Part shown: positions 1 through 10,624 of the stretch, piece after piece
Layout: each line of letters opens with the position of its first letter
Numbering within the stretch: position 1 is the stretch's first letter
Assembly (NCBI GenBank): GCA_016699915.1
Contig: CP064990.1
Span: 372,001 to 436,000 of the forward strand
Origin: Neisseriales bacterium
Lineage (GTDB): Bacteria > Pseudomonadota > Gammaproteobacteria > Burkholderiales > Q3-R57-64
DNA: 64,000 nt
Reading direction: 5' to 3'
Translations under genes and position numbers: made by a program
Notes under the pieces: generated by a model
The model's database searches: none
Seen by the model: only the letters and a program-made list of their open reading frames with translations
What the model was told of the DNA's origin: nothing

Positions 1-82
1 TATTTCAACAACGCAAATTTATACTTATGTTGCCAAAGAGCGCTTAAAACAGCTTCATGCCCAGCACCATCCAAGAGGTTAA
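1..82 (+). CDS. xerD: Site-specific tyrosine recombinase XerD, C-terminal end (partial)
   Basis: Reading from base 2 gives 26 residues ending at a TAA at 80-82. They include ISTTQIYTYVAKERLKQLH and finish HHPRG, which is the typical extreme C-terminus of XerD. The tyrosine of QIYTYV is in the position of the catalytic tyrosine that attacks DNA in this family. XerD works with XerC to resolve chromosome dimers at dif. The rest of the gene lies before the window. XerC ends differently, so XerD is preferred, but so short a piece cannot fully exclude a related recombinase. Confidence 0.8.
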   Translation, partial: ISTTQIYTYVAKERLKQLHAQHHPRG

Positions 83-138
83 CTAATGCGTTTACCCATT
101 GCTTTAGCAAGGTATGGATATAGGATAGGAGAATTGCG

Positions 139-441
139 ATGCGTCTTGTTGGGCGATTGGTAACATTAATATTACTGCTCTTACTTGTGATTGTGGCTGC
201 AAAAAATAGCCAGATGACAACATTAGAATTACTTTTTGGCTATGCTGTTGCTTTGCCATTAATTGTGCTGATCGTTAGTTTTTTTGTAGTAGGCGTCGTT
301 TGTGGTTTATTAATGGCAACGCGTTATCTATTCACCCTACGACATCAAGCAAATCATCCTATAAAGGCTGCTACAAATGATCCGGCGCACAATACTGCTG
401 TACCCCATTCTGTCTATACAGAGGATTTGTCAGATAAGTAG
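139..441 (+). CDS. lapA: LapA-domain (DUF1049) inner-membrane protein
   Basis: This 100-residue protein has two predicted membrane helices, about residues 5-21 and 38-62, separated by a short loop with KNSQMTTLELLFG. That pattern is typical of the LapA/YciS family (DUF1049). In enterobacteria LapA partners LapB in controlling lipopolysaccharide synthesis, but no lapB follows here, so that role is only inferred. The start has an upstream AGGAGA-type ribosome site near 129-134. The last 28 bases overlap the end of lgt, which converges from the other strand. The polar tail after residue 65 has no recognisable motif. Confidence 0.7.
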   Translation: MRLVGRLVTLILLLLLVIVAAKNSQMTTLELLFGYAVALPLIVLIVSFFVVGVVCGLLMATRYLFTLRHQANHPIKAATNDPAHNTAVPHSVYTEDLSDK

Positions 442-1271
442 CGATGTGATTGCAATAACCAAATACCTATACCAATCATTGGCAGTGATAACCATTGACC
501 CATGGAAAGCCCGAACCACAACAACGGCATAAAACTATCTGGTTCGCGCACGTATTCAATAACATAACGAAAAGCACCATAACACAATAAAAACATCCCT
601 GATACCTGTCCTATTTTCCGAGAGCTTTGAGAGTAATAGTGTAATACGATGAAAAGCATAATACCTTCCAAGGCACACTCATAAAGTTGGGTGGGATGGC
701 GTGGTAAAGCATGATGAAGGGATAAAAAATATAGCCATTCAGGATGCTGGATAGCGTATAAATTATCAGCCGTACTAGCGTGCGGAAAAAGCATTGACCA
801 TGGGGTTTCAGGTGAGGTTACTTTACCCCACAGTTCGCCATTAATAAAATTCCCAATGCGTCCCGCAGCAAGACCAGGTGGAACCAATGGTGCTGTAAAG
901 TCAGCAATTTGCCAAAATCCATAGTGCGTCCGATAAGCCAATAAACCAATTGCAAGCAATACACCTAACAATCCGCCATGAAAAGACATACCACCTTCCC
1001 AAAATGCAATGATTTTTAGGGGGTGATGAAGATAAAATAGCGGTTTGTAAAATATTATATAACCGAGTCTACCGCCCAATATAACGCCCAACATGCCATA
1101 GAGTAAGAGGCGGTCTACCAGAGCTTCATCCCACTTTATCATGCTTGCTTGTTTTTTTCCGAGCCATATAAATATTAAAAAAGCAAGAAGGTAGGTTAAC
1201 CCGTACCAGTGCACAGCAAGTGGCCCGACTTGCATAACAATGGGATCAAAATTAGGGTGAACAATCATCAA
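414..1271 (-). CDS. lgt: Prolipoprotein diacylglyceryl transferase
   Basis: Lgt transfers diacylglycerol from phosphatidylglycerol to the lipobox cysteine of prolipoproteins, the first step of lipoprotein maturation in the inner membrane. The 285-residue protein is multi-spanning. It contains HGGLLG in the middle and the Lgt signature RIGNFINGELWG, and the N-terminal HWYGLTYLLAF segment is also typical. Length is normal for the family. The gene opens with two consecutive ATG codons, so the start may lie at 1271 or 1268. The 3' end overlaps lapA by 28 bases tail to tail. A lipoprotein substrate is encoded at 8158-8595. Confidence 0.95.
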   Translation of the reverse strand: MMIVHPNFDPIVMQVGPLAVHWYGLTYLLAFLIFIWLGKKQASMIKWDEALVDRLLLYGMLGVILGGRLGYIIFYKPLFYLHHPLKIIAFWEGGMSFHGGLLGVLLAIGLLAYRTHYGFWQIADFTAPLVPPGLAAGRIGNFINGELWGKVTSPETPWSMLFPHASTADNLYAIQHPEWLYFLSLHHALPRHPTQLYECALEGIMLFIVLHYYSQSSRKIGQVSGMFLLCYGAFRYVIEYVREPDSFMPLLWFGLSMGQWLSLPMIGIGIWLLQSHRYLSDKSSV

Positions 1272-1467
1272 AATACCAAATTAAGCGTTGATGTTCTACG
1301 GAGCAATACAAAACGAATCACGATAAAAAACAACCTATTTTAATCGTATTTTATTTGCTCTAGTTATTTTTAAGCCATGCTATGCTTTTTCATAAGCGTG
1401 TTATGTATTACAATATTCCATAATTGATTTAATTTATTTAATTGATTTTAAATTTGTGGGTGGTGCC

Positions 1468-2715
1468 GTGTTTGACCCGTTAATGACCATTGCAACTTTT
1501 GATGAAGCGCTTTTTTCAGCCATGTCGGCTGAATTAAAGCGGCAAGAAGAATGTGTAGAACTGATTGCTTCGGAAAATTATGTGAGCCCTGCAGTTTTGG
1601 AGGCACAGGGTTCTGTTTTGACCAATAAGTATGCGGAAGGTTATCCGGATAAACGCTATTACGGTGGCTGTGTGTTTGTGGATCAAGTAGAAAAATTGGC
1701 TATTGAGCGTTGTAAAGCTTTGTTTGGGGCGGAATATGTCAATGTACAACCGCATTCTGGTAGTCAGGCCAATCAAGCCGTATTTATGGCTACACTCAAA
1801 CCGGGTGATGTGATCCTCGGTATGGGTTTGGCGCATGGCGGACATTTGACGCATGGCGCTTCAGTTAATATTTCTGGTCGGCTTTATCAAGCGTTGACCT
1901 ATGGATTAAATGCTCAAGAGGAACTAGATTACGAGGAAGTGGCCTATTTGGCTAAGCAGCATCAACCTAAATTGATTATTGCTGGTGCCTCAGCATATAG
2001 TTTAGCAATTGATTGGCAGCGTTTTCGTCAGATCGCAGATAGTGTGGGCGCTTATTTATTTGTGGACATGGCGCACTATGCAGGCTTAATCGCAGCGGGC
2101 GAATATCCTAACCCTATTCCTTATGCTGATTTTGTAACTACCACAACGCATAAAACCCTACGCGGACCGCGTGGCGGGATTGTCATGGCTAAAGCTGAAC
2201 ATGCCTCAGCGATCAATTCAGCAGTTTTTCCATGCCTGCAAGGAGGCCCCTTAATGCATGTGATTGCTGCCAAAGCTGCTGCTTTAAAAGAAGCACTGGA
2301 GCCGAGTTTTAAAATCTATGCTAAGCAGATTAAAAAAAATGCACAGATCATGGCTGAAGTTTTAGCGAAGCGGGGCTTACGTATTGTATCGGGTCGCACC
2401 GAGTCGCATGTACTCTTGATTGATTTAAGACCTAAACATACAACGGGTAAAGCTATTGAGCATGCATTAGAGCGTGCTCACATTACTGTGAATAAAAATG
2501 CAATACCGAATGACCCCGAAAAATTCACGATTACTTCTGGTATTCGTATTGGGACGCCTGCCATGACAACGAGAGGATTTAAAGAGGCTGAAACCTATCA
2601 GCTAGCTAACCTTTTGGCAGATGTGACTGACGCGCCGGACGATGAAACGGTATTGAACAGGGTACGCCAAGAAGTACTTGCCCTATGTCAGCGTTTTCCT
2701 GTATACACCGCTTAA
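1468..2715 (+). CDS. glyA: Serine hydroxymethyltransferase
   Basis: GlyA interconverts serine and glycine with tetrahydrofolate and supplies one-carbon units. The protein carries ELIASENY near the N-terminus, [15 protein letters not shown], the HGGHLTHG segment, and [14 protein letters not shown] with the lysine that binds pyridoxal phosphate. Length is about 415 residues, as usual. The start is uncertain. The frame is open from a GTG at 1456, but the GTG at 1468 gives an N-terminus beginning FDP, matching the usual MFD start, and an ATG lies at 1483. No strong ribosome site distinguishes them. It is transcribed divergently from lgt across an AT-rich gap of about 200 bases. Confidence 0.95.
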   Translation: MFDPLMTIATFDEALFSAMSAELKRQEECVELIASENYVSPAVLEAQGSVLTNKYAEGYPDKRYYGGCVFVDQVEKLAIERCKALFGAEYVNVQPHSGSQANQAVFMATLKPGDVILGMGLAHGGHLTHGASVNISGRLYQALTYGLNAQEELDYEEVAYLAKQHQPKLIIAGASAYSLAIDWQRFRQIADSVGAYLFVDMAHYAGLIAAGEYPNPIPYADFVTTTTHKTLRGPRGGIVMAKAEHASAINSAVFPCLQGGPLMHVIAAKAAALKEALEPSFKIYAKQIKKNAQIMAEVLAKRGLRIVSGRTESHVLLIDLRPKHTTGKAIEHALERAHITVNKNAIPNDPEKFTITSGIRIGTPAMTTRGFKEAETYQLANLLADVTDAPDDETVLNRVRQEVLALCQRFPVYTA

Positions 2716-2716
2716 A

Positions 2717-4120
2717 TTATAAGGCATGTAGGATTGCTTCCACCATTTTTTTAGCATCGCCAAAAATCATGTGTGCGTTATCTTTGAAAAAGAGTGGGTT
2801 GGGAACGCCTGCATAGCCTGTATTCATCGACCGCTTATTGATGACCACATCTTTAGCTTTCCACACTTGTAAAACGGGCATGCCCGCAATAGGGCTATTG
2901 GGATCTTCTTCTGCGCTCGGGTTAACGGTATCATTGGCTCCTAACACGAGCACCACATCCGTTTCCGGAAAATCCTGATTAATCTCATCCATTTCCAAAA
3001 CAATATCATAAGGTACTTTGGCTTCAGCCAACAGCACATTCATATGACCTGGTAAGCGTCCCGCAACAGGATGGATAGCAAAACGCACCTGAACACCCAT
3101 TTCAGCCAGTTTTCTTGCGATATCTGCAACAGGGTACTGTGCTTGCGCAACGGCCATTCCATAACCTGGTGCAATGATAACGGAGCGAGCGTTTTTGAGT
3201 AGTTCGGCAACCTGCCCAGCTTGTACTTCGCGGTATTCGCCCATTGCTTCAACGGCAACGGCAACACCTGCTGTGCCAAATCCGCCAGCAATGACACCAA
3301 TAAATGAACGATTCATGGCTTTACACATAATGTAGGACAAGATTGCGCCAGATGAGCCTACTAACGCACCCGTAATAATGAGTAAATCATTAGCAAGCAT
3401 AAAACCTGCTGCTGCTGCTGCCCATCCTGAATAGGAATTAAGCATCGACACGACAACTGGCATATCAGCGCCACCAATAGAAGCAATAAGATGCCAACCA
3501 AATAGCATAGCAATAGCGGTCATGATACCTAATACTACCCAAGACATACATCCTTGAGCCTGCATGACAAAATACAACATCAAAATTATGGAGCATATGA
3601 TAGCGATCAAGTTGAGTACATGCTTATGGGGTAAGCGCAGTGGGTTTGATGAGAGTAAGCCATGTAATTTACCAAACGCAACCAAAGAACCTGAAAAGGT
3701 AACTGCACCAATAAATATTCCTAAATAGATTTCAGTAAGATAAATAGTATGTTCTGCGCCAACCAAATGATGAGGCGTTAAAAGACTATTAAAACCGACC
3801 AATACTGCCGCTAAGCCGACAAAACTATGTAACATGGCAACGAGTTCTGGCATTTGTGTCATCTCGACCTTACGAGCAAAGTAAAGACCGATAACAGCGC
3901 CGCATAGCATCGCAAAGGCCACAATGAGTGCTGTTTTGATGCCATATTGTGCAAGCGTCGCAAAAACAGCAATAGTCATACCGACCATACCGTAAAGATT
4001 GCCACGTTTTGCGGTTTCATGCTGAGACAGACCCGCTAAACTTAAGATAAATAAAACCGCAGAAGCAATATAAGCTGCTTGGATTAAACCTGATGGAAAA
4101 GTTATTGTTGGCATGGTCAT
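2717..4120 (-). CDS. pntB: NAD(P) transhydrogenase subunit beta
   Basis: PntB is the membrane and NADP(H)-binding subunit of proton-translocating transhydrogenase, which moves hydride from NADH to NADP+ using the proton gradient. The 467-residue protein has about nine hydrophobic helices. A soluble NADP domain of about 180 residues follows, with [10 protein letters not shown] and [10 protein letters not shown], and the typical ending near [12 protein letters not shown]. Its start overlaps the stop of pntA by one base in TAATG, so the two are cotranscribed and probably translationally coupled. It converges on glyA with a one-base gap, leaving no room for a separate terminator. Confidence 0.96.
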   Translation of the reverse strand: MTMPTITFPSGLIQAAYIASAVLFILSLAGLSQHETAKRGNLYGMVGMTIAVFATLAQYGIKTALIVAFAMLCGAVIGLYFARKVEMTQMPELVAMLHSFVGLAAVLVGFNSLLTPHHLVGAEHTIYLTEIYLGIFIGAVTFSGSLVAFGKLHGLLSSNPLRLPHKHVLNLIAIICSIILMLYFVMQAQGCMSWVVLGIMTAIAMLFGWHLIASIGGADMPVVVSMLNSYSGWAAAAAGFMLANDLLIITGALVGSSGAILSYIMCKAMNRSFIGVIAGGFGTAGVAVAVEAMGEYREVQAGQVAELLKNARSVIIAPGYGMAVAQAQYPVADIARKLAEMGVQVRFAIHPVAGRLPGHMNVLLAEAKVPYDIVLEMDEINQDFPETDVVLVLGANDTVNPSAEEDPNSPIAGMPVLQVWKAKDVVINKRSMNTGYAGVPNPLFFKDNAHMIFGDAKKMVEAILHAL

Positions 4121-5655
4121 TATCTTTTTTGGAACATATTTAACATACGTTGTGTGACAGCAAAACCACCAAAAATATTAACGCTAGCAATCACAATAGC
4201 AATGCCTGCTAATAGTACAGTCAGCAGGTTAGGGTTGGTAATTTGCAGTAATGCACCAACGACAATAATGCCTGATATCGCATTTGTTACAGACATAAGT
4301 GGTGTATGGAGTGCATGGGTAACATTCCAAATCACGTAATAACCAACGATGCATGCTAGAACGAACACTGTCAAATGCGACAAAAATGAATTGGGTGCAC
4401 TGTATGCAACCCAGGTCGTTGCGAATAGTGCCAAAATGGACAAAAGTTGCTTTTTAAATTTATTGAGTCGTGCTGGCTTAGCAGTTGGAGCAGAGCTAAC
4501 CAACGGTGCAGATGCTGTTTTGGCAACAGAAACTTTAATAGGAGGTGGAGGCCAAGTCATCTGGCCTTCCTTAACAACGGTTGCTTGCCGGGTAATGCTA
4601 TCTTCAAAATCCAGTACCAATTGGCCATTTTTATTAGGGCATAGCAACTTAAGTAAGTTGACTTGATTAGTGCCGTATAACTGGGAAGATTGTGTCGGTA
4701 AGCGACTCGGTAGATCAGTATAACCAATGACCTTAACTTGGTTTGCGGTATGAACGATTTGGTCAGCAACGGTCAAAGCACAGTTACCGCCCGTCGCGGC
4801 GGCAAGATCAACGATGATACTGCCCGGTTTCATACTGGCTACCATAGTTTCTGTAATGAGACGAGGCGCAGGTTTACCTGGAATCAGTGCGGTGGTGATA
4901 ATGATATCAGTCGCTTTGGCTTCAGTCGCAAATAAGGCCATTTCAGCTTCAATAAAGGCAGCGGACATTTCTTTGGCATAGCCATCACCACTTCCTGAGG
5001 TTTCTTCTAATGCCAATTCTAGAAATGTTGCACCCATACTTTGGATCTGCTCTTTGACTTCCGGTCTCGTGTCAAAGGCTCGGACGATAGCACCCAAAGC
5101 ACTTGCCGTACCGATAGCAGCAAGTCCTGCAACACCAGCGCCAATGACAAGTACCTTGGCTGGTGGGATCTTGCCTGCTGCAGTAATTTGACCTGTAAAA
5201 AAGCGCCCAAATTCATGAGCAGCTTCAATAACAGCACGATACCCAGCGATATTAGCCATTGAGCTTAAAGCATCCATAGATTGAGCACGTGAAATGCGTG
5301 GGATAGCATCCATAGCCAATGCAGTGATATGTTTAGCTGCCAATTGTTGCAGTAGCTCCGATTGCTGTGCTGGCCAAATAAAACTAATTAAAGTAGCGCC
5401 TGATTGCATCTGAGCGATTTCAGTTGCAATAGGTGGGTTGATTTTAAGGATAAGTGGTGCTTGCCAAACAACTTGCGTTGCAACAATTTTTGCGCCCGCT
5501 GCGATAAAAGCAGTATCATCAAAATTGGCCAATTGCCCGGCATGCTCTTCAACTATGACCTCAAATCCAAGTGCAATCAGTTGCTCAACAGTTTTGGGGG
5601 TTGCTGCAACCCGTGTCATGCCCAAGGCTTGCTCTTTTGGAATTCCAATTTGCAT
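4120..5655 (-). CDS. pntA: NAD(P) transhydrogenase subunit alpha
   Basis: PntA holds the NAD(H)-binding domain (dI) fused to four C-terminal membrane helices, the same single-chain form as in E. coli. Visible motifs include [18 protein letters not shown] at the N-terminus, [18 protein letters not shown] for the NAD-binding fold, and the [17 protein letters not shown] linker. The frame is open to 5718, but the ATG at 5655 is preferred: it gives the expected MQIGIPKE start and 511 residues, and has GAAGGG eight to thirteen bases upstream. It is the first gene of the pntAB operon. Confidence 0.96.
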   Translation of the reverse strand: MQIGIPKEQALGMTRVAATPKTVEQLIALGFEVIVEEHAGQLANFDDTAFIAAGAKIVATQVVWQAPLILKINPPIATEIAQMQSGATLISFIWPAQQSELLQQLAAKHITALAMDAIPRISRAQSMDALSSMANIAGYRAVIEAAHEFGRFFTGQITAAGKIPPAKVLVIGAGVAGLAAIGTASALGAIVRAFDTRPEVKEQIQSMGATFLELALEETSGSGDGYAKEMSAAFIEAEMALFATEAKATDIIITTALIPGKPAPRLITETMVASMKPGSIIVDLAAATGGNCALTVADQIVHTANQVKVIGYTDLPSRLPTQSSQLYGTNQVNLLKLLCPNKNGQLVLDFEDSITRQATVVKEGQMTWPPPPIKVSVAKTASAPLVSSAPTAKPARLNKFKKQLLSILALFATTWVAYSAPNSFLSHLTVFVLACIVGYYVIWNVTHALHTPLMSVTNAISGIIVVGALLQITNPNLLTVLLAGIAIVIASVNIFGGFAVTQRMLNMFQKR

Positions 5656-5841
5656 GCTCAACCCTTCATGTATCGGTTTTGACGGACGAATAAGGCAACT
5701 TGTATCAGGTTCCTGCATAACTTGGTAATTGTATCGTAATTTTCTGGATGCTTCTTAAGTTCTTATGATATTTTGATGCATCATACATTACAGAGAATGG
5801 CAGTTAGTTGAAATCATTAGCAAAATTTTTAGGGTTAGGCT

Positions 5842-5870
5842 CTTGAAATATAGAAAACTTGACCCTACTT
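5842..5870 (+). promoter_or_regulatory. Heat-shock (RpoH-type) promoter candidate for groES-groEL
   Basis: CTTGAAA at 5842-5848 is followed after 14 bases by CCCTACTT at 5863-5870. This resembles the sigma-32 consensus of CTTGAAA and CCCCATnT. It lies about 100 bases before groES, in a 316-base gap between pntA and groES. I saw no CIRCE inverted repeat (TTAGCACTC type) there, which points to RpoH rather than HrcA control. The rest of the gap holds no gene I recognise. Confidence 0.5.
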
Positions 5871-5971
5871 TCAGTACTACATGAAAAGATGGCAACAGCG
5901 TTCAAGCGGTGTTGTCGCACAGCGGTGATACATGCTAATTTGGGCTATTTTTTATACTTTTGGAGAAGTCA

Positions 5972-6268
5972 ATGAAGTCAATGACCATTCGTCCTTTACA
6001 TGATCGTGTGGTGATCAAGCGTTTGGAAGCGGAAGAAAAAACTGCTTCAGGTATTGTTTTGCCGGGCTCTGCTGCAGAAAAACCAGATATGGGTGAAGTG
6101 GTTGCAGTGGGCAAAGGGAAGGTTCTTGAAACTGGGGAATGTCGTGCTTTAGAGCTTAAAGTGGGCGATAAGGTGATTTTTGGCAAATATTCTGGACAGA
6201 CTGTCAAAATTGATGGCGAGGAACTTTTAGTGATGCGCGAAGAAGATGTCATGGGAGTTGTCAGCTAG
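5972..6268 (+). CDS. groS: Co-chaperonin GroES
   Basis: GroES caps the GroEL ring during ATP-driven protein folding in the cytoplasm. The sequence has [12 protein letters not shown] at the start, the mobile-loop region [18 protein letters not shown], and [12 protein letters not shown]. The first ATG, 5972, has GGAG six bases upstream and gives 98 residues. A second ATG at 5981 gives the more usual 95 residues but sits 15 bases from that GGAG. The two ATGs lie in a direct tandem copy of AGTCAATGA, which would add three residues. It is followed 72 bases later by groEL. Confidence 0.96.
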   Translation: MKSMTIRPLHDRVVIKRLEAEEKTASGIVLPGSAAEKPDMGEVVAVGKGKVLETGECRALELKVGDKVIFGKYSGQTVKIDGEELLVMREEDVMGVVS

Positions 6269-6337
6269 GTTGCGTTTGTTGGCATTTTGCGATGGCAATA
6301 TCTAAATAGATTGATTAACACATTTCGGAGTAAGTGA

Positions 6338-7990
<1,653 letters not shown>

Positions 7991-8012
7991 TACCCGCTAC
8001 CATTGTTTTGAC

Positions 8013-8040
8013 AAAGCCCGCCTTATTTAGGCGGGCTTTT
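8013..8040 (+). terminator. Rho-independent terminator of groES-groEL
   Basis: AAAGCCCGCC at 8013-8022 pairs perfectly with GGCGGGCTTT at 8030-8039 across a 7-base loop and runs into TTTT. It begins 23 bases after the groEL stop. Confidence 0.9.
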
Positions 8041-8157
8041 AGTTGTTCGATAAAAAATATATATACTTATTTTTGAGTAGTCATCTTGGCGGTTTTACGG
8101 CATAATATACACCCTATTTTTGTCTATTTACCATACTTTTTAGTAAACAAGATTGCC

Positions 8158-8595
8158 ATGTTACGTTCTAGCACAGGCGTTGTAATTTTTTTAGCTGTCC
8201 TACTTTTAGCCGGTTGTGCCATGTACACGCCACGTAGCCAAACAGGTGAAACCATGAAGCCTGAGTGGGTGAATATGGGTGTCTCAACAGATGGTTTAGT
8301 GCTACATGAATTGGATAAAGCTTCCATTGTCCATTCTGGTGATTTAGTCGATTTTATGGATCGCAAAACAATTTTAGATAGTAAAAATCCGCGTCGTATT
8401 ACTTATCAATATATTAATTGGCAGATGCATTGCGCTAAAAAAACACTCCGCATCAAAGCAGTTAGACTCTATGATGGCCAGCAACAGCTGATCAAGGAAA
8501 AGTTGCATGATCTTGATGCAGCGCAAGAAGTACCGATTGTGTCTGGCTCAGTGGGCGATAAACAGTACCGCATCGTATGCGCTCCGCTTTTTTAA
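8158..8595 (+). CDS. Lipoprotein resembling the surface-adhesin E family
   Basis: The ATG at 8158 gives MLRSSTGVVIFLAVLLLAGC, a lipoprotein signal peptide with an LAGC lipobox, so cysteine 20 should be lipidated. The frame is open upstream to 8086, but that extension would spoil the signal. The mature part has the pattern WVNMG-(S)TDGLVLHELD, a TYQYINWQMHC segment and LRIKAVRLYDG. This recalls the surface-adhesin E fold found in many beta- and gammaproteobacterial lipoproteins. The two cysteines of the mature domain (in MHC and IVC) may form a disulfide. Function is not known; adhesion is only the family's name-giving role. Confidence 0.6.
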   Translation: MLRSSTGVVIFLAVLLLAGCAMYTPRSQTGETMKPEWVNMGVSTDGLVLHELDKASIVHSGDLVDFMDRKTILDSKNPRRITYQYINWQMHCAKKTLRIKAVRLYDGQQQLIKEKLHDLDAAQEVPIVSGSVGDKQYRIVCAPLF

Positions 8596-8615
8596 AAGTA
8601 ACGCTTTAGAAATAC

Positions 8616-9044
8616 CTATCGGTAAAGTTGCCTAGCTTCTTCAATGAAAGCTATAACCAAGCTGTTTGCGATTCGGTCAAAGATTGGGGCGAACAACATA
8701 TGCCAAAGTGGAGATGAGAACTCATAAGCTAAATCAAAGGTGATACGACACCCTGCTTTTGTACGGTTAAAACGCCATGCGCCCTCCAAATGACGAAAGG
8801 GACCTTCTACAAGTGTCATGGTAATTGATTGATTTGGCTGCAACCTATTACGCGTAGTAAAAGGATGACTAATGCCATGATAGGCTATCCATAACGTGGC
8901 ATGTACCTCTTGGTCAGAAATAGTTTGAATACTTGCTTGTTGGCACCATTTTAAAAAAGCTGGATAGCGCTGTACTTGGCTTATTAAAGTATACATTTGG
9001 CGTGCTGTATAAGTGACAACCAGATGTTTGTGAATTTTGTGCAT
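8616..9044 (-). CDS. ratA: RatA-like START/coenzyme Q-binding domain protein
   Basis: This 142-residue protein belongs to the polyketide cyclase/START-like family of RatA and Coq10. Visible features are the N-terminal AR-MY-LISQVQRYPAFLKWC, the central LVEGPFRHLEGAWRF and the C-terminal SPLWHMLFAPIFDRIANSLVIAFIEEA helix. RatA was described in E. coli as a ribosome-association toxin, while Coq10 relatives handle quinones, so either role is possible. It is divergent from smpB, the standard arrangement in beta- and gammaproteobacteria. ATGGCAT and ATGCCAT face each other in the 63-base gap between them. Confidence 0.85.
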   Translation of the reverse strand: MHKIHKHLVVTYTARQMYTLISQVQRYPAFLKWCQQASIQTISDQEVHATLWIAYHGISHPFTTRNRLQPNQSITMTLVEGPFRHLEGAWRFNRTKAGCRITFDLAYEFSSPLWHMLFAPIFDRIANSLVIAFIEEARQLYR

Positions 9045-9107
9045 GGTAGCTAAGCTCTGTTAGAATGGCATCTTATCTATATATTTTATGTCATAACATG
9101 CCATCCT

Positions 9108-9554
9108 ATGAGCATTGTTCAGAATCGTAAAGCGTTTCATGATTATTTTATTGAGTCGCAGTTTGAAGCTGGTCTTGTTTTAGCTGGTTGGGAAACCAAA
9201 GCGATTCGTGCACACCGCGCCCAACTTAAAGAAGCCTATATTCGCTATAAAAACGGGGCATTTTGGCTCATCGGCGCTCATATTACCGCCTTATCTTCTG
9301 CATCCACCCATATCGTGCCTGATCCTGTACGCCCAAGAAAACTTCTGTTGAATCAGGCTGAGATCAATAAGTTGATTGGTAAGGTTGAAAGAGCAGGTTA
9401 TACCCTTGTTCCACTGAATTTTCATTATAAAAAAGGTTGGATCAAAGTGGATATTGCCTTAGCAAAGGGCAAAAAACAGTATGACAAGCGACAAAGCGAC
9501 AAAACACGCGAATGGCAGCGTGATAAGCAACGCGTTTTAAGACAAGAAAGGTAG
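9108..9554 (+). CDS. smpB: SsrA-binding protein SmpB
   Basis: SmpB binds tmRNA and delivers it to stalled ribosomes for trans-translation. The 148-residue protein shows [10 protein letters not shown] at the start, the [20 protein letters not shown] core, and a basic C-terminal tail with [20 protein letters not shown] that would fold into the mRNA channel. Length is typical. It is divergent from ratA. No tmRNA gene was recognised in this window, so its partner must lie elsewhere. Confidence 0.96.
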   Translation: MSIVQNRKAFHDYFIESQFEAGLVLAGWETKAIRAHRAQLKEAYIRYKNGAFWLIGAHITALSSASTHIVPDPVRPRKLLLNQAEINKLIGKVERAGYTLVPLNFHYKKGWIKVDIALAKGKKQYDKRQSDKTREWQRDKQRVLRQER

Positions 9555-9562
9555 ACTACTTA

Positions 9563-10306
9563 TCAAATCGGATTGAGTTGTTGGCTATGCTGAACAAGAA
9601 GAGAAGTCTGTTGAGATAGCCAATCTCCCAACGCACGAATGCCATAGCATTCCGTAGCATGATGCCCAGCTGCAACAAATAACACGCCGCTTTCTTGGGC
9701 TAAGTGGTAATTAGGTTCTGATACTTCACCCGTCACAAAAGCGTCTACTCCAAGAGCAATGGCTTCACTAAAGTCATATTGTGCAGCACCCGTACACCAA
9801 GCAATATGTTGAATTGTACGAGCAAGATTGCCCAATACTGTTGGTGCTCGGTTTAAGGTTTGGCCAATTGTGTTGACAAAGTCTGTAGCTTGCACAGGTT
9901 GTGTTGAGCCATGCCATAAGAGTTGTTGTTCGCCGAATTGGCCTTTGACTTGCCAGCCTAGTTTTTTAGCAAGCATGGCGTTGTTGCCAAGTTCTAGATG
10001 GGCATCAAGTGGTAAGTGATAAGCAATTAGATTGATTTGATTTGCCAGCAGCATTTGAATGCGCTGCTTTTTAACACCCGTAATAACCGGAGATTCGCTT
10101 TTCCAAAAATAGCCATGATGAACAAGAAGCGTATTGGCTTGTATTTTGATCGCTTCCTCTATTACGGCTTGGCTTGCTGTCACGGCAGTTAAGAGTTGAT
10201 TGACAGTTGAGGTTCCTTCAATTTGTAAGCCATTCGGTGCAGAGTCTTGAAATTGCCAAGGTGTCAATTTGTTGTTTAGTAGCGCAATAAGTTTTCGGCG
10301 TTGCAT
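9563..10306 (-). CDS. NIF3/YbgI-family dinuclear metal protein
   Basis: This 247-residue protein is of the NIF3-like family (E. coli YbgI), a hexameric protein with a two-metal site. In some members a GTP cyclohydrolase-like activity is proposed, but no settled function exists. Metal ligands are recognisable in LLVHHGYFW and in the C-terminal FVAAGHHATECYG. The central AYHLPLDAH-E-GNNAMLAKKLG segment is typical. It converges on smpB with an 8-base gap. The start gives MQRRKLIALLNNKL, matching family N-termini. Confidence 0.88.
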   Translation of the reverse strand: MQRRKLIALLNNKLTPWQFQDSAPNGLQIEGTSTVNQLLTAVTASQAVIEEAIKIQANTLLVHHGYFWKSESPVITGVKKQRIQMLLANQINLIAYHLPLDAHLELGNNAMLAKKLGWQVKGQFGEQQLLWHGSTQPVQATDFVNTIGQTLNRAPTVLGNLARTIQHIAWCTGAAQYDFSEAIALGVDAFVTGEVSEPNYHLAQESGVLFVAAGHHATECYGIRALGDWLSQQTSLLVQHSQQLNPI

Positions 10307-10410
10307 ATTATTATCCGTTGTGACTGTGAATACATTATCCCAAGTAGTGTATCAGGTTGTTAGCGATCTAAAAATCTACAGTAACTTTTCAATATATATC
10401 TCAATTTTCC

Positions 10411-10617
10411 ATGGCAGAAAAAAATAAAACATTACAAATCATTTGTAGGGCTTTTATCAATTGTAATCAAGCCAAACAATATTTATATAAGTTTAATAAG
10501 ATTAAGAAGAAAAATTGCTATTGGCTCTTAAGCGAACGTGAATGGTGGTTCAATGGCGGTAAACGCAAAAACCTTTTAGCCCAGCTTAAATATGGGTATA
10601 AATCCTGTTATCATTGA
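10411..10617 (+). CDS. Small hypothetical ORF, unrecognised
   Basis: An ATG-initiated frame of 68 residues, very basic, with seven aromatic residues in the last half including EREWWFNGG. I do not recognise it. There is no clear ribosome-binding sequence and no close operon partner, and it converges on the DUF2971 gene with a 7-base gap. It may be a remnant or a chance frame in AT-rich DNA. Confidence 0.25.
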   Translation: MAEKNKTLQIICRAFINCNQAKQYLYKFNKIKKKNCYWLLSEREWWFNGGKRKNLLAQLKYGYKSCYH

Positions 10618-10624
10618 GTCTTAG

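Noticed and set aside
3040..3300. Minus-strand 86-residue frame inside pntB
   Set aside because: Same strand but another frame inside a well-supported gene; no motif or start signal.
5935..6252. Minus-strand frame opposite groES, and similar long minus-strand frames opposite groEL and ftsH
   Set aside because: They are shadows of strongly coding plus-strand genes with no family match.
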